Assembly (NCBI GenBank): GCA_030699345.1
Contig: JAUYMX010000258.1
Span: 1-5,796 of the forward strand
Direction of reading: 5' to 3'
From: Methylococcaceae bacterium
GTDB lineage: Bacteria > Pseudomonadota > Gammaproteobacteria > Methylococcales > Methylomonadaceae
DNA length: 5,796 nt
The notes beneath the pieces are model-generated. The model made no database searches. It was not told the DNA's origin and saw only the letters and a program-made list of their open reading frames with translations. Of this stretch, positions 1 to 5,663 are shown one piece after another. A program made the position numbers and the translations under genes. The first letter of the stretch is position 1, and each line of letters opens with the position of its first letter.

Positions 1-1
1 T

Positions 2-781
2 ACCCGTACTACTGTTGACGATATTTTTGGTAAGCCTGATGAAACGGTCGATAGCATTCAAGCCCGGTTATCGAATGCTGATATTGCCCGGCGAGCGCAA
101 AAAGTGTTATTTGATGCCGAGTTTATCGATCCACGCGATCTGCATCCGTTGTTATTGGCGCGTTTGCATTCCGAATATAACGAGCATCAAGGCATGGAGC
201 TAAGCGAGCAGGAACTGGCGCGCGCTCTGAATTTGATTTTGGCGACTTTCCCACGCTTGGTGCGCGATGCTTCCCGCGTCTGTGCCGCCCGTTTTAAGCA
301 AGTTTTCGATGCCAATGTATTGCCGCCATTTATCGAAGCGCCGGAGTGCATTAGCCGCTCGCGGCTAAATTTGTATGGGGTGATGCCGCAAGATCTTAAC
401 GACACAGAACGCCGTTTTGCTACTTTGTTGGATGCCGACATCAGTAACACGGTAGCGTGGTGGCATCGAAATGAACCACGTAAACCGTGGTCAGTGGGTA
501 TCGTTATGCCGGATGGTGATCGTTACTTTCCTGATTTTATTGTGGGCGTGAATGATCGTCATCACGGTGACGGGGTGATGCTAGTGGAGACTAAAGGCGG
601 TCATATCATCAATTACGGCGAGACTTTGGAAAAAATCAATGCCGAGCATAAGCAGTACGGCAAGCCGTTAATGCTGACCCCGCAAGATGATGGTCGTTTC
701 TGGATGATGCGTTATATCGAATCGACTCGAAAAATCGAACTGGATCAGGTATTTCGGGTTGAGAATATGGGGCAGTATTAG
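2..781 (+). CDS. C-terminal part of a type III restriction-like / helicase-nuclease protein (PD-(D/E)XK nuclease domain), 5' end outside window
   Basis: The reading frame is open from the first bases of the window, so this is the last 259 residues of a longer protein; the GTG at 104 is an internal codon, not a start. The C-terminal half shows a PD-(D/E)XK nuclease core. A helix with an acidic residue (TERRFATLLD, about residues 135-144) comes first, then a strand rich in Trp (VAWWHRN). YFPDFIVG follows with the metal-binding Asp at about residue 178, then VETKGG with Glu196 and Lys198. This order (E-helix, Y-x-PDF, E-x-K-G) is what I know from the C-termini of type III restriction Res subunits and related DEAD/DEAH helicases, which cut DNA after ATP-driven translocation. 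The region before it (about 35-130) is helical and I cannot assign it. The helicase motifs would lie upstream, outside the window, so the full architecture and the partner methylase are unseen. The gene ends 64 bp before the convergent dioxygenase gene. The nuclease fold is fairly sure; the exact system is not. Confidence 0.75.
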   Translation, partial: TRTTVDDIFGKPDETVDSIQARLSNADIARRAQKVLFDAEFIDPRDLHPLLLARLHSEYNEHQGMELSEQELARALNLILATFPRLVRDASRVCAARFKQVFDANVLPPFIEAPECISRSRLNLYGVMPQDLNDTERRFATLLDADISNTVAWWHRNEPRKPWSVGIVMPDGDRYFPDFIVGVNDRHHGDGVMLVETKGGHIINYGETLEKINAEHKQYGKPLMLTPQDDGRFWMMRYIESTRKIELDQVFRVENMGQY

Positions 782-845
782 TTACAACTTTAGACTATTC
801 ATGCCTGGGGGAATCGGGCTGATTGTGATGTAACGGTTGCTGAAT

Positions 846-1643
846 TCAGGGCCATGGACGATAGGTTCGGGCAATCTGCCTTGCAACTTTGTACCATTGG
901 TTGTTTTCAATCCGGTCCAGCTCGTCGATAGTCGGAAGATTGTTTGCATCTAAGTAAGTCGAGGTTAATGGGTGTTCTTTACCTACACAAAGATCCAGGG
1001 CTTTTCTTGATGTATTCAGGTGGTAATTGCCCCGATGAATCATTTGTGCGCTGAATATCAATATATCTCCAGGTTCCAGGCTGATTAACACAGCGCCGGG
1101 CAGGTCTTCGCTGTTTTTGTGACCGTTTAGTTCAAGCCGTACATCTCTTTCCAGGTCAGTATCCCAACGATTGTGCGTGCCGGGAATCAGCTCGATTCCT
1201 TGCTCGCGAATAAGCGGAATCCGCACGTGCAGGGACAGCATGTTTTGTTGTTCTATTTTCTGAAGCGCGTCGTCGATTGGGCTGTATTGCAAATCTCTGT
1301 GCCAGTAGGGGCGTTTGCCGTTTTCGAACGGGTTGAAGAAAAGCTGAGTGTTATGGAAATAAATGCCGTCGCCAAACATGTCGTCCAACAGTTTCGTCAA
1401 TTGCTTTGCTGCGAGGGTTTGAAAAAACAACAATCTTTCAGTCTTACGACTTTCAAAATATCGTGGGTTGGTTAGCGAATGCATGTTGACCAGTTGGTGT
1501 TTAATGACATCGGCACGGTTTTCACTGAGCCATTGGTCAACAATACGATCGACGATGGTCGTTAGTTTTTCGATTTCCGGTGCACTGAATAGATTTTTGA
1601 CGATTAGGTAGCCTTGGTTGTCGAATGTCCTGGCTTCTCTCAT
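846..1643 (-). CDS. Phytanoyl-CoA dioxygenase (PhyH) family protein, Fe(II)/2-oxoglutarate-dependent oxygenase
   Basis: A complete 265-residue protein of usual size for bacterial PhyH-like enzymes, which hydroxylate varied small-molecule or lipid substrates using Fe(II), O2 and 2-oxoglutarate in the cytoplasm. It opens with the family's typical F-x-x-x-GYLIV-KNLF segment (residues 7-19). The iron ligands are visible: WHRD gives His115 and Asp117, and IHRGNY gives the distal His203. Arg213 (SRKALDL), ten residues on, is the expected 2-oxoglutarate carboxylate anchor. ELIPGTHNRWD (151-161) is the conserved loop between the two halves of the barrel, and EPGDILIF (190-197) precedes the distal His. 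All catalytic residues are present, so the enzyme is probably active. The ATG overlaps the TGA of the preceding HAD gene by 4 bp (ATGA), so translation was probably coupled to it; a GGGA seven bases before the ATG could serve as a weak ribosome site. The substrate cannot be told from sequence. Last gene of the minus-strand cluster. Confidence 0.9.
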   Translation of the reverse strand: MREARTFDNQGYLIVKNLFSAPEIEKLTTIVDRIVDQWLSENRADVIKHQLVNMHSLTNPRYFESRKTERLLFFQTLAAKQLTKLLDDMFGDGIYFHNTQLFFNPFENGKRPYWHRDLQYSPIDDALQKIEQQNMLSLHVRIPLIREQGIELIPGTHNRWDTDLERDVRLELNGHKNSEDLPGAVLISLEPGDILIFSAQMIHRGNYHLNTSRKALDLCVGKEHPLTSTYLDANNLPTIDELDRIENNQWYKVARQIARTYRPWP

Positions 1644-2303
1644 GCTCTAGTCCCACAGAACGTAATGCCTGATTGCCGGATGGCGCTGAGCAGCCCTTTA
1701 CTCGGGTTCCCCTGTTCTACTTGAAAACACCGCATGCCAAGCAATTTTGCGGGTTGAATATCCCGAACCGGGTCATCGCCAATCATCAGGGATTGCTCGG
1801 GTTCAAGATTCAACAGCGCTAAGGCGGCTAGAAAGATTTCGGGGCGCGGTTTCCAGTGTCCACAGTCCATGGGCGTGATAACGTCTAAAACATGTTTATC
1901 CAATCCCGTGGCCTGAACTTTGCTCAATTGCTGCTCTCGATTTCCGTTGGTTATGATGACCTTGGGAATGTTTTTGGTGGACTCCAAAAATGCTTGGCAA
2001 TCTGATACGAGTGACCACGACGCCTCGTAGGTAATTAGATACGGCTCGAACGCCGCATCAGCTTCGGCATCGCTGCACGAATATCTAAGAAACTCACGGG
2101 AGCGAGTCGTGCGCTGGTCATGAAAGGAAATTTCACCTTTTTCAAACCGCTGCCAGTGGACGGGTGAAATACTTTGCTATCTTTGGAAGTTCTCTTCTTC
2201 GGACTCATTTTTCCATGCCAACCGCTGTGCAGAAAGGAAGGCGGACAGTGCATGTTTTGTCGCTGTCCGGTCTGTCGTCAAGATCCAGGAGTATGCCGCG
2301 CAT
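1640..2303 (-). pseudogene. Degraded HAD-superfamily hydrolase gene (frameshift plus in-frame stop)
   Basis: Reading the minus strand from ATG 2303 gives MRGILLDLDD, a HAD motif I (nucleophile Asp7, general acid Asp9). That frame then runs out at a TGA (2205-2207) after 32 codons. A second frame takes over at about 2272 with TDRTATKHALSAFL and continues through FQR, a TAG stop at 2177-2179, QSISPVHWQRFEKGEISF, then REFLRYS and VIITNGN (motif II). KPRPEIF (motif III Lys) and MIGDDPVRDI (motif IV acidic pair) follow, ending at TGA 1640. Joined, the pieces make an ordinary HAD phosphatase of about 220 residues with its cap region, so this is one gene with two lesions. The first lies just after motif I, where the usual DDTL is missing; loss of about 8 bases (2 mod 3), or one extra base, would explain it. 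The second is a nonsense codon where relatives tend to have Trp (TGG to TAG is one change), which I give from memory. The 3' fragment has only a TTG (1987) as possible start and lacks motif I. Sequencing error is a possible alternative, but two independent lesions favour true decay. It lies 21 bp after the SemiSWEET stop and overlaps phyH by 4 bp. Confidence 0.82.
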
Positions 2304-2315
2304 GGATCTGCATAT

Positions 2316-2336
2316 AAAGGATCGTTAAGATCCTTT
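2316..2336 (-). repeat. Perfect 8-bp inverted repeat (hairpin) across the SemiSWEET stop codon
   Basis: The plus strand reads AAAGGATC, a 5-base loop GTTAA, then GATCCTTT: eight perfect base pairs. In the minus-strand transcript the TAA stop codon of the SemiSWEET gene sits in the loop, and the hairpin ends 12 bases before the ATG of the HAD pseudogene. No T-run follows, and the stem has only three G:C pairs, so it is at best a weak terminator or a translation or processing element. The AAGGA in its 5' arm would be the only ribosome-site-like sequence nearby, but it is paired and too far from the HAD start. Confidence 0.5.
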
Positions 2337-2594
2337 GCGCTTATTAAAAAATACAATCATTAAAGTGATGGTGCCGGTCATCATTACCATGGTGGTATTG
2401 GCAACGATTAGCGGCAGGTCGCCTTTAAGTACACCGTACAACAGCCACATGGACACGCCGATGGTTAGGATTAAATAAGTCGATAGCGACATGCTGCTGA
2501 CATCGCGGGTTTTCCAGGTCCGCCATATTTGCGGCGCAAAAGACGACGAGGTAAAGCAAGACGCTACCAGGCCAAGAATGTCCAGTTCGCTCAT
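2325..2594 (-). CDS. SemiSWEET family (MtN3/PQ-loop) small sugar transporter
   Basis: An 89-residue inner-membrane protein of the length normal for SemiSWEETs, which work as dimers of three-helix bundles and move sugars down a gradient. Three hydrophobic segments are visible at about 5-23, 38-56 and 61-83. Family marks are present: SSSFAPQIWRTWKTRD with the PQ motif at 21-22 at the end of helix 1, SMSLSTYL leading into helix 2, Trp50 and LLYG (51-54) in helix 2, and Asn66 (VANTT) in helix 3, which together line the pocket in characterised members. The tail NKRKGS is basic, as expected for a cytoplasmic end. The ATG overlaps the stop of the preceding small membrane-protein gene by 4 bp (ATGA at 2591-2594), so the two are translationally coupled. 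Its substrate is inferred only from the family. Confidence 0.88.
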   Translation of the reverse strand: MSELDILGLVASCFTSSSFAPQIWRTWKTRDVSSMSLSTYLILTIGVSMWLLYGVLKGDLPLIVANTTMVMMTGTITLMIVFFNKRKGS

Positions 2595-2887
2595 GGAGCA
2601 GTTTTGTTGGGAGCGGCGGGTGGCGCTGCTTCGGGGGCTTTGGGCACCGGTACTGGCACGGGCGCTTGCGGCTGGGTAAGGGCTTCTTTGGTGGCTTTTT
2701 CTTTCTTTTCTTGGCGATGACCTTCGCCGTACATCGTGGCTGAGATCATGAATAAGATGGTTGAAATCACCAAAATTAAAAACCTATTAGGTTTTTCCAT
2801 AAAAAATAATGGCCATTTGGGCTTTATCATGCCGATTATAAAAAACATGGCTGTCAAAATACCCAGATTTAATGCTTGCGCTACCAT
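2591..2887 (-). CDS. Unrecognised small membrane protein with Pro/Ala-rich tail
   Basis: A 98-residue protein that I do not recognise. Two hydrophobic segments (about 4-22 and 34-53) enclose a short loop, IKPKWPLFFMEKPNRF, rich in aromatic, Pro and Lys residues. A charged stretch follows (GEGHRQEKKEKATKEA, about 55-70), then a Pro/Ala/Val-rich low-complexity tail with PVPVPVPKAPEAAPPAAP. Both ends are likely on the same side of the membrane. The start is well supported: AGGGGAG lies nine bases before the ATG. The gene overlaps the SemiSWEET gene by 4 bp, so the two products are made together and may act together, for instance as an accessory subunit; that role is inference. It is the first gene of the minus-strand cluster. 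The coding call rests on the ribosome site, coupling and two clean helices, since the tail gives little conservation signal. Confidence 0.75.
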   Translation of the reverse strand: MVAQALNLGILTAMFFIIGMIKPKWPLFFMEKPNRFLILVISTILFMISATMYGEGHRQEKKEKATKEALTQPQAPVPVPVPKAPEAAPPAAPNKTAP

Positions 2888-2896
2888 TTATATCTA

Positions 2897-2903
2897 CTCC
2901 CCT
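2897..2903 (-). promoter_or_regulatory. Ribosome binding site of the 98-residue membrane protein
   Basis: AGGGGAG on the minus strand, nine bases before the ATG at 2887. It is the clearest Shine-Dalgarno sequence on that strand and fixes the start of the first gene in the minus-strand cluster. Confidence 0.7.
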
Positions 2904-2965
2904 ATTTACTGTTTGATCTATGATAAGCCGGTGGTGCGGTTAATGCGCCACGAGTCAGGCCGATG

Positions 2966-2994
2966 ATTTTACTTTATTTAAGACCTTAACTTAA
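2966..2994 (-). promoter_or_regulatory. Possible sigma-70 promoter for the minus-strand cluster
   Basis: On the minus strand TTAAGT (2994-2989, 3 of 6 to TTGACA) is followed after 17 bases by TAAAAT (2971-2966, 5 of 6 to TATAAT). Transcription would begin near 2958 and give a leader of about 70 bases. A second candidate lies further upstream: a perfect TTGACA at 3058-3053 with TAAACT (3037-3032), but its 15-base spacer is short. Both are by eye only. Confidence 0.3.
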
Positions 2995-3009
2995 TGCGAT
3001 TTTTCCGGT

Positions 3010-3039
3010 TTTACAGGCTATTGCCGTTTGCAGTTTAAC
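3010..3039 (+). promoter_or_regulatory. Possible sigma-70 promoter for the stomatin-nfeD pair
   Basis: TTTACA (3010-3015, 5 of 6 to TTGACA), an 18-base spacer, then TTTAAC (3034-3039, 4 of 6 to TATAAT). It lies in the 208-bp divergent intergenic region and would give a leader of about 50 bases before the ATG at 3096. Found by eye; no operator could be identified with confidence. Confidence 0.33.
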
Positions 3040-3085
3040 GCGCGAGCGCTCATGTCAAGTTAAGCTACTACTCAATCCAAACCTT

Positions 3086-3092
3086 AGGGGGA
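3086..3092 (+). promoter_or_regulatory. Ribosome binding site of the stomatin-like gene
   Basis: AGGGGGA ends three bases before the ATG at 3096 (five bases if measured from the GGGG core). This strong purine run supports the chosen start of the stomatin-like gene. Confidence 0.65.
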
Positions 3093-3095
3093 TTT

Positions 3096-4007
3096 ATGGG
3101 TGCATTTTTTATATCGATATTAATTTTTGCCGTGGTGCTCGTTTTGATGAGTGTCAAGTCAGTGCCGCAGGGCATGGAATATACCGTCGAACGTTTTGGC
3201 AAATACACACATACGCTGACACCGGGTTTAAATATCATCATGCCGGTGATTGACCGAATCGGCAGAAAGATGATCATGATGGAACAGGTGATGGAAGTGC
3301 CGTCACAGGAAATCATCACTAAAGACAATGCGATGGTGACGGTGGATGGCGTGGTGTTTTATCAGGTAATGGATGCCGCTAGAGCCGCGTATGAAGTCAG
3401 CACTCTGGATTGGGCTATTTTAAATTTGGTGATGACCAATATCCGTACCGTCATGGGCTCCATGGATTTGGATGAGCTGTTATCGCGCCGGGACGACATC
3501 AATGCTAGGCTGTTAAATGTAGTGGATGACGCCACCACGCCGTGGGGCATTAAAGCCACCCGGATTGAAATCAAAGACATCGCGCCGCCGAAAGATTTGG
3601 TTGAAGCGATGGGGCGACAAATGAAAGCCGAACGCTTGAAACGGGCTTCGATTCTGGAAGCGGAAGGCTTGCGGCAGTCGGAGATTTTACGCGCAGAAGG
3701 TGCGCAACAGGCGGTCATTCTGGAAGCCGAAGGACGTAAACAATCCTCATATCTGGACGCCGATGCCCGTGAACGCTTGGCCGAGGCCGAAGCTAAAGCT
3801 ACCTTGATGGTGTCGGAAGCAATCAGTAAAGGCGACATCCAGGCCATCAATTATTTTGTCGCACAAAAATATATCGAATCTTTAAAAAGCATTGCCTCAG
3901 CCGAAAATAGCAAATTGGTTTTTATGCCGCTGGATTCTTCCAGTGTGATTGGTGCGATTGGTGGTATTGCTGAGCTTGCCAAAGAAGCCCTGAATAAAAA
4001 AGGTTAA
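3096..4007 (+). CDS. Stomatin-like SPFH/Band 7 membrane protein (QmcA-like)
   Basis: A complete 303-residue protein, the usual size for bacterial stomatin/QmcA homologues, which form large oligomeric cages on the inner membrane linked to membrane-domain organisation and protease control. Residues 4-20 form a single N-terminal membrane anchor. The SPFH domain follows: VPQGMEYTVERFGKY (23-37), LTPGLNIIMPVIDRI (41-55), VPSQEIITKDNAMVTVDGVV (68-87), then the family's NIRTVMGSMDLDELLSRRDDIN block (115-136) and IKDIAPPKDLVEAM (159-172). Residues 172-245 are a charged Ala/Glu-rich coiled coil with an 11-residue repeat seen three times (ILEAEGLRQ, ILRAEGAQQ, ILEAEGRKQ at 186, 197 and 208). The tail (275-293) is hydrophobic and Gly/Ile-rich, with VIGAIGGIAEL. 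A strong ribosome site precedes the ATG. The nfeD-like gene follows after 3 bp, the well-known stomatin-NfeD pairing (compare qmcA-ybbJ in E. coli). Whether to name it qmcA is a matter of orthology that I cannot test. Confidence 0.93.
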   Translation: MGAFFISILIFAVVLVLMSVKSVPQGMEYTVERFGKYTHTLTPGLNIIMPVIDRIGRKMIMMEQVMEVPSQEIITKDNAMVTVDGVVFYQVMDAARAAYEVSTLDWAILNLVMTNIRTVMGSMDLDELLSRRDDINARLLNVVDDATTPWGIKATRIEIKDIAPPKDLVEAMGRQMKAERLKRASILEAEGLRQSEILRAEGAQQAVILEAEGRKQSSYLDADARERLAEAEAKATLMVSEAISKGDIQAINYFVAQKYIESLKSIASAENSKLVFMPLDSSSVIGAIGGIAELAKEALNKKG

Positions 4008-4010
4008 GCC

Positions 4011-4454
4011 ATGACTGAACTGGTTTTTGTATTTTGGCATTGGTGGGTAATCGCGCTGGTGCTATTGGTGGTAGAAATATTGACGCCCGGCTTTTTCTTT
4101 TTGTGGATGGCAGTATCGGGATTCATTACCGGCGCGTTGGTGTGGCTTGTTCCCAGCATCAGTTTGAACAGCCAGTTGTTTGTATTTTCGATTATGTCGA
4201 TCGTCACTATCAGTGCCTGGAAGTTTTACGTAAAAAAGCACCCGATAGAAACCGATCATCCATTATTAAATCAACGCGGCGCGCAATATATCGGCCGGGT
4301 GTTTAGTTTGTACGAGCCCATCGTAAATGGTCAGGGCAAAATCAAAGTTGATGATTCTATTTGGAAAGTGCGTGGCAAAGACTGCGATATAAACTCCAAG
4401 GTCAAAGTGATTGCCGTGCGCAGTACGGTGTTTGACGTGGAAAAAGTACAATAA
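4011..4454 (+). CDS. NfeD family membrane protein (short NfeD1b/YbbJ type)
   Basis: A 147-residue protein partner of the stomatin-like gene, from which it is separated by 3 bp. Hydrophobic segments lie at about 4-22, 27-48 and 53-72; the second begins with the typical VEILTPGFFFLWMAVSG block (21-37). The C-terminal part (about 88-147) is the soluble OB-fold barrel of NfeD proteins: NQRGAQYIGRVFSLYEPI, GQGKIKVDDSIWKVRG (107-122), then VKVIAVRSTVFDVEKV (131-146). No N-terminal ClpP-like serine protease domain is present, so this is the short form that is usually found next to stomatins and is thought to bind or stabilise the SPFH oligomer in the membrane. Translation is probably coupled to the upstream gene; AAGGT at the end of that gene may serve as its ribosome site. 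A hairpin repeat follows 5 bp after its stop. Confidence 0.9.
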   Translation: MTELVFVFWHWWVIALVLLVVEILTPGFFFLWMAVSGFITGALVWLVPSISLNSQLFVFSIMSIVTISAWKFYVKKHPIETDHPLLNQRGAQYIGRVFSLYEPIVNGQGKIKVDDSIWKVRGKDCDINSKVKVIAVRSTVFDVEKVQ

Positions 4455-4459
4455 AACCA

Positions 4460-4530
4460 GATTAAGCCGTTTATGGTTCAACAAGGCTCTCCTGAGCGCA
4501 GCCGAAGGGTTTGCCACAAACGGTTTAATC
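4460..4530. repeat. Intergenic hairpin repeat with 17-bp imperfect inverted ends and REP-like core
   Basis: GATTAAGCCGTTTATGG (4460-4476) and CCACAAACGGTTTAATC (4514-4530) are inverted copies matching at 15 of 17 positions; one mismatch is a G:T wobble on the plus strand and the other on the minus strand. Between them lies GGTTCAACAAGGCTC, then TCCTGAGCGCAGCCGAAGGG, itself partly self-complementary (GGCTC with GAGC, outer TTC with GAA). The core resembles short dispersed intergenic repeats that I know from many proteobacteria (forms of TTCGACAAGCTCAG and CTGAGCGCAGTCGAAGGG). It sits between the nfeD-like gene and cmoM and could act as a transcription barrier or RNA stabiliser, or be a miniature mobile element. 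No T-run follows directly, and I see no target duplication. Confidence 0.6.
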
Positions 4531-4550
4531 GATCCTTCGTTACCTTTTAA

Positions 4551-5339
4551 ATGAATACCGCAACACCAATGAAATTACCGCAAGACCGCAACTTTGACGC
4601 TCTAATCCATAAATTCGAGCAAAAAATCTACGATACCGCCAAGGGTGAGTGGCGGCTTAAGTTGCTTAAAGAAGATTTGGCTGCTTTTTATCAAGCCGCC
4701 GAGCCTTTAACTGTATGGGATGCCGGCTGCGGGTTTGCGCAAATCAGCCTATGGCTTGCCGAGCGCGGGCATCAACTGACGCTGTGCGATTTATCAGAAA
4801 AAATGCTTGCCCGCGCACTGCATGAGTTTGCCGATGCGGGATTGAGTGCTGAGTTTCACCATCAAGCGGCGCAAAGTCTGGCGCCGCGGCTTCCACAGTT
4901 TGATCTGGTGCTGTGTCACGCGGTGCTGGAATGGCTGGCTGAGCCACTGCCGACTCTGCAAGTCATTGCCAATCAAGTTAAACCTGGCGGGCATTTGTCG
5001 CTGCTGTTTTATAACCGCAATGCCATGGTTTACACCAACGCCCTCAAAGGCAGTTGGCGCTTGCAACAATTACTGGATGACAGTTATTTAGGTAAAGGTG
5101 CAAAGCTCACGCCGCCCAATCCGCAATATCCGCATGACGTTGTCGATTTTCTTCAGAAGCAAGGGTTTGAAATAACAGCGCATACCGGCATTCGCGTGTT
5201 TAACGACTATATGACTAAAGAGGTTTTGGACAATAGTCCAAGTGAGCAATTGTTTGCACTGGAATATCGCCATTGCCGCATGCCGACTTATCGCGACATG
5301 GGGCGCTATGTACATCTTGTGGCGCGGAAGTTAGGTTAG
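4551..5339 (+). CDS. cmoM: tRNA 5-carboxymethoxyuridine methyltransferase CmoM
   Basis: A 262-residue SAM-dependent methyltransferase (E. coli CmoM, once called SmtA, is 261). The enzyme methylates the carboxyl group of cmo5U at tRNA wobble position 34, giving the methyl ester that tunes decoding of four-codon boxes. Family blocks are clear: QDRNFDALIHKFEQKIYDT (11-29), SAM motif I VWDAGCGFAQISLWLAERG (55-73), acidic CDLSEKM (79-85) for the ribose hydroxyls, FDLVLCHAVLEWLA (117-130), VKPGGHLSLLFYN (143-155) and TGIRVFNDYM (212-221), the segment with the conserved Arg thought to meet the tRNA carboxylate. The end, LEYRHCRMPTYRDMGRYVHLVARK, also matches E. coli. An in-frame TAA lies directly before the ATG, so 4551 is the first possible start. 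Neither it nor the second Met (4569), which would nearly match the E. coli start, has a visible ribosome site. A separate transcript is likely, given the repeat upstream. Confidence 0.94.
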   Translation: MNTATPMKLPQDRNFDALIHKFEQKIYDTAKGEWRLKLLKEDLAAFYQAAEPLTVWDAGCGFAQISLWLAERGHQLTLCDLSEKMLARALHEFADAGLSAEFHHQAAQSLAPRLPQFDLVLCHAVLEWLAEPLPTLQVIANQVKPGGHLSLLFYNRNAMVYTNALKGSWRLQQLLDDSYLGKGAKLTPPNPQYPHDVVDFLQKQGFEITAHTGIRVFNDYMTKEVLDNSPSEQLFALEYRHCRMPTYRDMGRYVHLVARKLG

Positions 5340-5382
5340 GCTGCAAGGGCCTAGAATCAAAAGCTAACGCCTAAAATTAGGA

Positions 5383-5411
5383 TCGACAGCGGCTTATTTT
5401 TAAATTAGAGT
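5383..5411 (+). promoter_or_regulatory. Possible sigma-70 promoter of the secreted protein gene
   Basis: TCGACA (5383-5388, 5 of 6 to TTGACA), a 17-base spacer containing an AT-rich stretch, then TAGAGT (5406-5411, 4 of 6 to TATAAT). Transcription would start near 5418, about 33 bases before the ATG at 5451. Position and spacing are good; found by eye. Confidence 0.4.
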
Positions 5412-5450
5412 TTGTCTTTCTTCAACCAACACTTATCAGAAGATAAATTC

Positions 5451-5663
5451 ATGAATAAATTGATCGGTTTTTTAGTTATTGTTTTAGTAACAAGTACAGC
5501 CAATGCCCAACAAATAACATTTACCGGTCATTTCCTTTCTGGAAGCGGCGGTATTCAGGTAAATGATGCTTTTTCCGGGCAGTTTACGTTTAACCTTGAG
5601 TCGCCGGATTCAAGTTATGTCGATCCTGCCAACGGCGTGCCATCAGGTTTAAAAAAATCGTAA
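5451..5663 (+). pseudogene. N-terminal part of a secreted protein, apparently truncated by an insertion sequence
   Basis: ATG 5451 opens a 70-codon frame. The first 19 residues are a clear Sec signal peptide: Lys at position 3, hydrophobic LIGFLVIVLVT, then the cleavage site ANA before QQ. The mature part is Ser/Gly/Asn-rich, with ITFTGHFLSGSGG and FSGQFTFNLESPDSSYVDPA, a beta-rich style seen in exported or surface proteins such as PEP-CTERM family members, but it is too short to assign. The frame stops at TAA 5661-5663, right at the putative IS end (GTAACTATTCAGCG, from 5660), so the stop codon seems to come from the inserted element and the native gene would have been longer. ATG 5451 is preferred over the TTG at 5412 because it gives a textbook signal peptide; AGAAG some eight bases before it is a weak ribosome site. 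No function can be given. Confidence 0.6.

Noticed and set aside
15..203. A 62-residue plus-strand frame at the left edge
   Set aside because: It lies within the long open frame of the nuclease protein and has no supporting features.
782..845. A bidirectional terminator between the two convergent genes
   Set aside because: The 64-bp gap shows no good stem followed by a T-run on either strand.
1640..1987. The 115-residue frame as a complete small HAD protein starting at TTG 1987
   Set aside because: It lacks motif I, and the same frame runs openly upstream to the TAG at 2177-2179 with HAD-like sequence, so it is the 3' part of a broken gene.
2035..2253. A 72-residue minus-strand frame (MHCPPSFLHSG...)
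   Set aside because: It overlaps the HAD pseudogene in a different frame, has no family features and is Lys/Arg/Ser-rich as expected of a shadow frame.
3362..3850. A 162-residue minus-strand frame opposite the stomatin-like gene
   Set aside because: It is antisense to a well-conserved SPFH protein and Ser/Ala/Arg-rich low-complexity, a typical shadow of the Ala/Glu coiled coil.
5340..5400. A rho-independent terminator for cmoM (CCTAAAATTAGG and following T-rich stretch)
   Set aside because: The stem would be only four or five AT-rich base pairs and the T-rich part is separated from it by more than ten bases.
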